Shown here: piece after piece, positions 1 through 5,088 of the stretch | Layout of the letters: the number at the start of each line of letters is the position of its first letter | Position numbering within the stretch: the stretch's first letter is position 1 | Source: Planctomycetaceae bacterium | Lineage (GTDB): Bacteria; Planctomycetota; Planctomycetia; Planctomycetales; Planctomycetaceae | Length of the DNA: 5,088 nucleotides | Direction of reading: 5' to 3' | Assembly: GCA_020426085.1 (NCBI GenBank) | Contig: JAGQQP010000347.1 | Location: forward strand, 1-5,088 | Position numbers and translations under genes: made by a program | The notes under the pieces: generated by a model | What the model was told of the DNA's origin: nothing | Databases searched by the model: none | What the model saw: only the letters and a program-made list of their open reading frames with translations

Positions 1-765
1 GGCACTGCTGTAAATACCAACGACAGGATCCAGACCGAAAAATTGAGAGGCATCTTCTGCGGATATTGTCAATTGCGCACCAGCCTGAAGCCCAGCGATG
101 CGAAAGAAATCATAGTCACCAGTACCAGTTCCGCTGCTTCCGTGTGGACCATTTCCGATGGTGGCCCCCAGAATCTGTACTTGTCCACCAAGTCCCAGAT
201 TGAGATCGTTGGCCAGTGTGATAGAACCATCGTCTTCAGGGAAGAAAAAAGTAGGGTAGGTTTGTAGTGAAGCATTAGCCAGATAACCGGCCAGATCGAC
301 TTCCGGATCGTCATCAAAACCCGTTCCAAAACCTGTAATGACTTCTGCGTTAGCTATATCGTCATTCGAGCCAGTTGTACCTATTGCCTCGTTTTCATTA
401 GTGGAAAAAGAAAGATAGTCAACAGGATTGTCTACTTGTCCCTGATCTTTACTGCTTAATAGCTTATCTTCTTCCGAGGTCGGTTGTGCTGCTTCCTGTT
501 CTGCCTGGGATTGCTGAGAAACCAGGATGGTGGGAGGCGGAACAGCGCGACCATCATCAGTGATGCTATAGCCACTTCCTGGTGGCAGAGAATTTCCAGC
601 CGATAGAAGAGTCCTGTCTTCCAGGCACTCTACGGATGAGTAAGAGCTGGTCAATGAATACATGCGTTGATTTCTCAATCGTTTATTGCGTCCTTTAAGG
701 AGCTGATTGAGAAACGAACCGATTCGACCAGGCTGGTGACGACGTTTAGTTCTCGTAAACATCAT
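1..765 (-). CDS. Partial secreted planctomycete protein with LEPR-XLL-type N-terminus and PPC-like domain (3' end beyond window)
   Basis: The reading frame opens near base 771 and has no stop through base 1, so about 255 residues are visible and the C-terminus is missing. An in-frame TGA at 783-781 bounds it upstream. Three in-frame ATGs lie at 771, 765 and 762; 765 is chosen because GGAAAG at 777-772 sits at workable distance. The N-terminus is strongly basic (FTRTKRRHQ, KGRNKRLRNQR), followed at about residues 46-56 by ECLEDRTLLSA, the LEPR-XLL-type box typical of exported planctomycete proteins, in place of an ordinary signal peptide. A low-complexity Gln/Glu/Ser linker (about 80-110) follows. 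Residues about 136-255 (DDIANAEVITGF, GDYDFFRI, LDPVVGIYSSA) resemble a bacterial pre-peptidase C-terminal (PPC) beta domain. The protein is probably extracellular or surface-attached; its overall function cannot be told from this part. Exact start is uncertain by one or two codons. Confidence 0.88.
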   Translation of the reverse strand, partial: MMFTRTKRRHQPGRIGSFLNQLLKGRNKRLRNQRMYSLTSSYSSVECLEDRTLLSAGNSLPPGSGYSITDDGRAVPPPTILVSQQSQAEQEAAQPTSEEDKLLSSKDQGQVDNPVDYLSFSTNENEAIGTTGSNDDIANAEVITGFGTGFDDDPEVDLAGYLANASLQTYPTFFFPEDDGSITLANDLNLGLGGQVQILGATIGNGPHGSSGTGTGDYDFFRIAGLQAGAQLTISAEDASQFFGLDPVVGIYSSA

Positions 766-771
766 TTGCAT

Positions 772-777
772 CTTTCC
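772..777 (-). promoter_or_regulatory. Possible ribosome binding site for the left-hand CDS
   Basis: The minus strand reads GGAAAG directly before the first of three in-frame ATGs. It touches the ATG at 771, is 6 bases from the ATG at 765 and 9 bases from the ATG at 762. Spacing therefore favours 765 or 762 as the start. The match to Shine-Dalgarno is only partial, and planctomycete genes often lack one. Confidence 0.4.
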
Positions 778-823
778 ATATCATGCCAAAACAGGAAACT
801 CTGTTTCAACGAGTCGCGTGTCT

Positions 824-848
824 TTTAAGAGTCTTAGTAACTCTTGAA
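824..848 (-). repeat. Inverted repeat in the leader of the left-hand CDS
   Basis: The plus strand reads TTTAAGAGT, a 7-base loop CTTAGTA, then ACTCTTGAA. The core AAGAGT/ACTCTT (827-832, 840-845) is perfect and the flanks extend with one mismatch. It sits about 60 bases before the start codon of the left-hand CDS. It has no U-tract, so it is not a typical terminator; it could be an operator or a leader hairpin, or chance in AT-rich DNA. Confidence 0.35.
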
Positions 849-967
849 TTTATAATTATTTATAACTATCTGGGACCGTGTATTTTGCTAAAGTAATACC
901 AGGCAAAGGTAGTTGACAAAAATCGACAAACCCACTTATCTGTTAAAATGGGCAAATTTTAAGATAG

Positions 968-997
968 ATTGTGCAGCAGTAAAACTACGTATGTCAA
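968..997 (-). promoter_or_regulatory. Weak sigma70-like promoter candidate for the left-hand CDS
   Basis: The minus strand has a perfect TTGACA at 997-992, an 18-base gap, and CACAAT at 973-968, which matches TATAAT at four of six positions. It lies about 200 bases upstream of the left-hand CDS and points toward it. The -10 box is poor, so this is a candidate only. Confidence 0.25.
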
Positions 998-1147
998 GCA
1001 AAAGATAAAAAAGATCAATCGAAAACAAGCCGTTCGTACTGGTTTTAGCGGCTGTTACCGCTGCTACGGATGGTCTGTTACGTTCTGGACGTCTGAAACT
1101 GAAATTTCTCACAATAGTTAAGGGGGATTTCAAAGTTAATTATCTGT

Positions 1148-1591
1148 TCAATTGATCCCATTAAAGTCGGTGGACTGAAAACCTCCAAAAAAGTCATCAG
1201 TTGCGTCAAAGTCATTATCTATTAAGAGTTTACGTTCTCCGGGACTCAACTCAGGTTGCATCAGCAGGTTGTCGGGAGAATGCTCATGGCCGAGCAGATG
1301 ATTCAATTCATGCAGGAGAACAGTCAATAAATCAATGTGTCCAGAAGCAGTACTAAACAATTTGGCATCAAACAGTCCTGCCGTGGAAGCATTAAACTCT
1401 TCATTGAGCAACGGCGTCGCATCGACAAACCATCCCCAGCCTGCCGCGTTGATATCCAGATAAATGGTGTTATTTTCTGTGTCCGCTTTGGCCAGCTGAT
1501 TTTGAGGCAGCTCAACAATTTCAATTTTTACATCAGCAAGTGTTTCTGTTACAGAATCATCATACACTTCGACAAGTTGCTGTTTTGCTGC
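1148..1591 (-). other. C-terminal matrixin/metzincin-like zinc metallopeptidase domain
   Basis: Bases 1312-1280 encode HELNHLLGHEH, an exact HExxHxxGxxH metzincin zinc site: His1223, His1227 and His1233 as ligands and Glu1224 as the general base. LLM (Met1240) seven residues later is a plausible Met-turn. The preceding segment NTIYLDINAAGWGWFVD resembles the region before the zinc helix in C-terminal domains of other giant planctomycete and proteobacterial secreted proteins. The site appears intact, so activity is expected. Asn1226 replaces the Gly common in HELGH. The substrate is unknown. Confidence 0.82.
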
Positions 1592-4500
1592 TTCGAGAAC
1601 CGGCTCAACCTCATCTGTAGTGATCCCCGGAACGTCTGAATCCTCTGGATTAATCAGGGATGTCAGCAGAAAATCCTGTTGCCAGACTTCTGAATAATTC
1701 GACGGATAAACGAGTAAGTTTCCGCCTCCCTGAACCTTTCCATAATTTGAGACCATCAGGATCAGGTCGCGGTAATCCACTTTGCCTGATCGGTCTAAAT
1801 CAGCGGCCCAGGCACTCTCTGCACCGGGGGTACCGGGAGTTTTGTTATAAACTCCAACAAGAGAAATCAGGTCGCGATAATTAATGACTCCGTCATCGTT
1901 CAGATCATAGAGTGCCGGAACCAGTGTTAAATCAACGGCAGCCCCTTCGGTTACCGTGGCATCCCCCTGTGAGGATGTCAGAATACTGTTTGCGATCTGG
2001 AAATTCAGATTGGCAACCGGATGGATGTATTCTCCATCAGCGTTTAAGGGGATCTGTTTGACAGTCAGTTGTACCCGGGCCAACAGGACCAGAGTTTCAG
2101 CGCCGTAGTCATCCCGGTCAGTAGCAGCACCCAGTCCAGTGATGGTGCCTGCTTCATTGTTGATGCTGCCGGTCTGATCCAATGTAAATCCAGGGCCATA
2201 GACAATAGAATCCACCGTCAGATAGTTCGCATCAAAGTTGAAGTCAACCTGGGCTGCTACCAGACCGTAATCTGAGGAATTACTGATACTGACCCAGATT
2301 TCGACAATGACCGGATTAAACTCATCAATAAAACTGGCATTTGTGGGAAGTGATCCTGTCTGACCAGAAGTACCGACATTGGTTGACTGCCATTTGACAG
2401 TCAGATCTGCACTTCCCTGAATTCCTTCTGCTTCAAAAGCACCCATATCTACGCGGAGAGTTGCATCATTATTTCCATCAATGACGCGATTGACGCCTCT
2501 CTGGTCGAGTGTGAGTTCAGGGTCAAAGACGCTGCCATCAAAGGCTGGATTACCCGCGTCTAGCGCAACACTGTTGGAATTCAATGCATGGGTCTGTGTC
2601 AGCCCACCGTAATCACCCAGCGGCAGTAAACCAGGATCCTGCCCCGTAATGAAATTCGTTGTTGAGTAGAGGTCGACTCCACTTGTATTTTCAATCAGGC
2701 TGTAACTGCCAGCCAGATATCCAAAGACGTCAGCGCCATCGATAGACGCTGTATTGTCAGCAATGATACTGTTGTTAACGGGGAGGGCATAGCCAGCCGA
2801 AAAGACTCCACCACCATAACTACCTGAATGGTTATCGGCGATGGTGCTGTTGTGAATGGCGGCACTGTCAAAACCCTGGGGATCTGAATAGTAAATTCCA
2901 GCGCCGTCTTCAGTCGCTGTATTTCCGGAAATCGTGCTGTTGATGATGAGTGATGTAAAGGCGCCATTATAAATTCCGCCTCCGCTTCCCAGCAGTGCAT
3001 CATTCAGTGAGATCGTACTGCTGTGTACCGTCAGGTCTCCCCCATACTGGACCAGGCCACCGGCATTACCAGAACTATAATTATCGTGAATCGTAGAAGC
3101 GGAGATGAGGGTTGTCGCCCCTTCTATATAGAGCCCGCCGCCTCCCGGCTGACTGTCCGTATGATTGCCGACGAACCGGGAACCGTTAATTGTCAACTCA
3201 CCATTCAACTGATAGAGACCACCTCCTCCCCCCAGCGAGGCCGAGTTCAGAGAGACTGTGCTGTTGACGAGAGAAACATCGGCGTTTGTTGCATAGATAC
3301 CGCCACCATATCCATCGGCGGAATTGTCATCCAGAGTCGTATCTGTCAAAATGACCGATCCGCCTTCGCTGGCGATAGCGCCCCCCGAAGAATATTGTGA
3401 GGAATTGTTCTGGAAAAATGAGTCACTGATTTCCAGGGTGCCCGTGTTGTAGATCGCACCGCCAGACCCGTTTTCGGAATGGTTATTTATCAGCTCGCTG
3501 TTAATCAGAACCAGGTGTTCCGCATTAAAGATCGAACCGCCATTATCAGTGCGCTGACCATTAGTCAGCTTCAGATTCTGCAGACTGACTTCCAGAACAT
3601 TGGCATCACTGTCTGTGATATTGAAATGTCGGTTGGTTGTGCTCAGGTTCAACGTCAGTAAAGGTGTACCGGCTTCAGATGTCGGTGCAATGATAGAGAT
3701 GTCATCAATAATAGGAAGTTGCGAAACCAGCTGGATCGATTTTTCCTCCCCGTTGAATAACGCCGGATCGAACATGATGATGTCGGCTCCATCACCTTTG
3801 GGAGACACATCTACTTTGATATCTGAGTTGGCAGCCTGTAATGCTTCACGTATCGAGACTCTCTTGTCCGTTGAATTAAAATTATCTGAAAGCGTTGTGA
3901 CCAGGATGACTCCATCCGGGGCAATTGAGAAGTTCACCGTTGCCGTATTTGAGTACAGCCCCAGGTTGTCTTTCACACGATACGTAAATGACCCCAGTCC
4001 CATGTAACCTGAGCCGTCTGCAATGTAGTTGACCGTGCCATCCGCATTGGCGGTGACAGTGCCGTGCGCGGGCTGATCGACGATTTCAATAGATGACAGG
4101 TCAACGGTTCCATCGATGTCTGTGTCGTTTGCCAGAAGATCAATGGGATCAGGTGTATCACCCTGCAAGGTGAAAAAATCATTATTTGCTACAGGTGGAG
4201 TACCCACGATGACAGTGACGACCTGATAGTCCTGCAGGACTCGGAAGTTTGCTACATAATTGGGATCGTCGGGGTTAGTCTGCTGAAAGCCAACGGCAAC
4301 AGTGATTTCATATATGCCAGGGGCCAGACCAGCGTTGGGGCTGACAGTAAGCAGGCCGGTCGTGATGTTAACGGAATAAACCAGTCCCGGGGGGGCGGTA
4401 ACGGGCACCGCCAGTTCACGGACGCTTAACTTGTCCTGGTCATAGAAATAATAGTAGTTATTGCCATTCGGTGTATTAAAGTCGACGTCCGTGGCGGTCA

Positions 4501-5088
4501 ATTGATATTGAATGGAAGCGCCAGGGCTCACCTGCAGCTCGGGAATATCATCCAGATAGGGATTCGCATTCTCATAGTAATAATATAATGGGAAGGAGTC
4601 GGGTGTAGCGTTTACCTGAAAAGTGCGCTCAGTCGTGTTTCCATTCTGATCCTGGGCTGTAACCGTAATCGTGGAGCTTCCGGTATAACCTTCTGCTGCC
4701 GTTAATACCAGGGTTCCATTTTCCAGATCAGAAAAGACATCGATGGTTTCAATTTTAATCGTAAAGTCGGGAATCCCATCCGTGGTCGAGATATTGCTCA
4801 ACGCTTGACGAACGTCTTCTCCTTCAGTCAGGAAGCCGAAAATGGTATTCTGGAAATCATACTGCCGAGAGTAACCGCCAGTGATCGAGAAACGAGAGTC
4901 GTTCTGGTCATCAGTAGTGGTCGGGGTTCGGATGCCTTGGATTTCCCCAGTGTCAGGGATAGGGTCTGGTTTATACATTGAGAGCAGACCGGATTGTACA
5001 TGTTGCAGTTCCGGATGAAACTGATCGTCAAAATAACCCAGGCCAGAGTCGACCAGTCCCGATTCCGAATGGTCGCCCCCCTGTATCA
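1148..5088 (-). CDS. Giant modular secreted protein: cyclophilin-like, cadherin/Ig-like, beta-helix, cohesin-like, dockerin, matrixin-like metallopeptidase (5' end beyond window)
   Basis: The frame ends at TGA 1150-1148 and is open through base 5088, giving about 1312 visible codons. Residues here are counted from the ATG at 4978, which is probably internal. Order: degenerate cyclophilin fold (from IQGGD, 35 residues before that Met, to about 80); Ig/cadherin-like modules (80-128, 133-258, and 261-353 with NDFFTLQGD and LLANDTD); CSLREA-like segment VSIREALQAAN (374-384); right-handed beta-helix (about 387-775); choice-of-anchor Q segment (about 781-848: LDAGNP, LDQRGVNRVIDG, DMGAFE); cohesin-like beta module (about 857-1018); dockerin with two EF-type loops (1025-1036, 1060-1071); metzincin domain (about 1130-1276) with HELNHLLGHEH at 1223-1233. 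Likely role: an exported adhesive or scaffold protein with a zinc protease module. No membrane anchor or PEP-CTERM-like tail is visible. The true N-terminus, presumably with an export signal, is outside the window. Substrate and partners are unknown. Confidence 0.93.
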   Translation of the reverse strand, partial: IQGGDHSESGLVDSGLGYFDDQFHPELQHVQSGLLSMYKPDPIPDTGEIQGIRTPTTTDDQNDSRFSITGGYSRQYDFQNTIFGFLTEGEDVRQALSNISTTDGIPDFTIKIETIDVFSDLENGTLVLTAAEGYTGSSTITVTAQDQNGNTTERTFQVNATPDSFPLYYYYENANPYLDDIPELQVSPGASIQYQLTATDVDFNTPNGNNYYYFYDQDKLSVRELAVPVTAPPGLVYSVNITTGLLTVSPNAGLAPGIYEITVAVGFQQTNPDDPNYVANFRVLQDYQVVTVIVGTPPVANNDFFTLQGDTPDPIDLLANDTDIDGTVDLSSIEIVDQPAHGTVTANADGTVNYIADGSGYMGLGSFTYRVKDNLGLYSNTATVNFSIAPDGVILVTTLSDNFNSTDKRVSIREALQAANSDIKVDVSPKGDGADIIMFDPALFNGEEKSIQLVSQLPIIDDISIIAPTSEAGTPLLTLNLSTTNRHFNITDSDANVLEVSLQNLKLTNGQRTDNGGSIFNAEHLVLINSELINNHSENGSGGAIYNTGTLEISDSFFQNNSSQYSSGGAIASEGGSVILTDTTLDDNSADGYGGGIYATNADVSLVNSTVSLNSASLGGGGGLYQLNGELTINGSRFVGNHTDSQPGGGGLYIEGATTLISASTIHDNYSSGNAGGLVQYGGDLTVHSSTISLNDALLGSGGGIYNGAFTSLIINSTISGNTATEDGAGIYYSDPQGFDSAAIHNSTIADNHSGSYGGGVFSAGYALPVNNSIIADNTASIDGADVFGYLAGSYSLIENTSGVDLYSTTNFITGQDPGLLPLGDYGGLTQTHALNSNSVALDAGNPAFDGSVFDPELTLDQRGVNRVIDGNNDATLRVDMGAFEAEGIQGSADLTVKWQSTNVGTSGQTGSLPTNASFIDEFNPVIVEIWVSISNSSDYGLVAAQVDFNFDANYLTVDSIVYGPGFTLDQTGSINNEAGTITGLGAATDRDDYGAETLVLLARVQLTVKQIPLNADGEYIHPVANLNFQIANSILTSSQGDATVTEGAAVDLTLVPALYDLNDDGVINYRDLISLVGVYNKTPGTPGAESAWAADLDRSGKVDYRDLILMVSNYGKVQGGGNLLVYPSNYSEVWQQDFLLTSLINPEDSDVPGITTDEVEPVLEAAKQQLVEVYDDSVTETLADVKIEIVELPQNQLAKADTENNTIYLDINAAGWGWFVDATPLLNEEFNASTAGLFDAKLFSTASGHIDLLTVLLHELNHLLGHEHSPDNLLMQPELSPGERKLLIDNDFDATDDFFGGFQSTDFNGIN
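1739..1909 (-). other. Dockerin type I-like domain with two calcium loops
   Basis: Residues 1025-1036 (DLNDDGVINYRD) and 1060-1071 (DLDRSGKVDYRD) are two dockerin-style 12-residue calcium loops, with acidic or polar residues at positions 1, 3, 5, 9 and 12. Each is followed by a short helix, LISLVGVY and LILMVSNYG. Type I dockerins bind cohesin modules. In planctomycetes such pairs commonly sit behind a cohesin-like beta module in the same chain, as here at about 857-1018. Whether the contact is within the chain or with another protein cannot be seen from sequence. Confidence 0.85.
2729..3559 (-). repeat. Array of about ten degenerate 78-base coding repeats (parallel beta-helix rungs)
   Basis: Within the giant CDS, residues about 474-750 repeat a rung of roughly 26 residues built around GG[GA]IY followed by an N-S-T-I-S/x-x-N strand. 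Motif ends fall at residues 484, 510, 536, 562, 589, 617, 643, 670, 696 and 726, giving spacings of 26, 26, 26, 27, 28, 26, 27, 26 and 30. The DNA has matching degenerate echoes such as GTGCTGTTG on the plus strand. This is the pattern of right-handed parallel beta-helices of the polymorphic-outer-membrane-protein or pectate-lyase-like type. Such helices act in adhesion or polysaccharide binding or cleavage; no catalytic residues could be assigned. Confidence 0.85.
4740..5088 (-). other. Degenerate cyclophilin-type PPIase domain (N-terminal part cut by window edge)
   Basis: Translation of the frame before the ATG at 4978 gives IQGGD, then GYFDDQFHPELQH and SGLLSM, then NDSRFSIT and NTIFGFLTEGEDVRQAL. 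This is the cyclophilin order FMIQGGD / F.DE / G.LSMA / NGSQFFIT / HVVFG.V.EG.DV. The first two bases of the window edge read as ?TG, which fits the Met of FMIQGGD. Compared with human CypA, the visible residues suggest Gln111 to Arg, Phe113 to Ser, Trp121 to Gln and His126 to Asn, with an insertion after LSM. The fold is probably kept but prolyl isomerase activity is doubtful. Cyclophilin domains fused to Ig-like modules are familiar in planctomycete giant proteins. The alignment was made by eye. Confidence 0.8.

Larger units (their letters stand above)
778..1147. other. Intergenic spacer between the two minus-strand genes
   Basis: About 370 bases with no supportable gene. It is more AT-rich than the flanking coding DNA. 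Contents: the inverted repeat at 824-848; two TTATAA boxes exactly 10 bases apart (850-855, 860-865); an AT-only inverted repeat TTAAAAT/ATTTTAA (943-949, 956-962); paired GACAAA repeats 10 bases apart (915-920, 925-930); the promoter candidate at 968-997; and a 5-bp GC hairpin AGCGG/CCGCT (1047-1062). No hairpin with a directly following T-run is seen downstream of the giant CDS, so its terminator is not identified. The spacer length suggests independent expression of the left-hand gene. Confidence 0.6.

Noticed and set aside
69..329. 86-codon minus-strand ORF
   Set aside because: It is in a different frame from the left-hand CDS, whose frame shows the PPC-like domain across the same bases.
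913..949. Plus-strand promoter with TTGACA at 913-918
   Set aside because: The best -10-like box (TAAAAT at 944-949) is 25 bases away, too far, and no plus-strand gene follows.
1005..1062. Rho-independent terminator for the giant CDS
   Set aside because: The AGCGG/CCGCT hairpin (5-bp stem) is separated from the T-run at about 1013-1006 by over 30 bases, so it is not a canonical terminator.
936..1133. 65-codon minus-strand ORF in the spacer
   Set aside because: It begins with TTG without a ribosome binding site, has no recognisable motif, and overlaps the promoter-like and repeat elements. Length is within chance expectation.
1337..1639. 100-codon plus-strand ORF
   Set aside because: It lies antisense to the conserved peptidase domain of the giant CDS and has no domain or ribosome binding site of its own; it is a shadow.
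2729..3559. Regular repeats considered as a CRISPR array or satellite DNA
   Set aside because: Repeats are degenerate at DNA level, keep the reading frame and spell beta-helix rungs. There are no identical repeats with unique spacers.
3600..4007. 135-codon plus-strand ORF
   Set aside because: Antisense to the CSLREA/beta-helix part of the giant CDS, with no recognisable protein features. The minus frame carries clear domains here.

Overview
The window looks like chromosome from a Planctomycetota bacterium, probably a Gimesia- or Rubinisphaera-like member of the Planctomycetaceae. The evidence is protein style: an N-terminal LEDRTLLSA box (the planctomycete LEPR-XLL-type export or anchor motif), a pre-peptidase C-terminal (PPC)-like beta domain, and a very large secreted modular protein with a degenerate cyclophilin domain, cadherin/Ig-like modules, a CSLREA-type beta-helix, a choice-of-anchor Q segment, a cohesin-like module, a dockerin and a metzincin-type peptidase. 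The genus is inferred from family resemblance; no marker gene is present.

Both genes lie on the minus strand, so transcription runs right to left. From the right edge to base 1148 there is one giant CDS. It is open to base 5088 and is missing its 5' end; the ATG at 4978 lies inside the cyclophilin fold and is not the true start. Bases 766-1147 are a non-coding spacer of about 380 bases. It holds an AT-rich leader, two small inverted repeats, a weak promoter-like pair and no convincing terminator. From base 765 (first in-frame ATG 771) to base 1 there is the 5' part of a second secreted-protein gene, open to the left edge.

Both products appear to be exported surface or extracellular proteins. 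The large one combines adhesion-type scaffolding with cohesin/dockerin modules and a C-terminal zinc peptidase carrying HELNHLLGHEH. The long spacer suggests that the downstream gene may have its own promoter rather than being tightly coupled. No RNA genes, mobile elements, CRISPR arrays or plus-strand genes can be supported.
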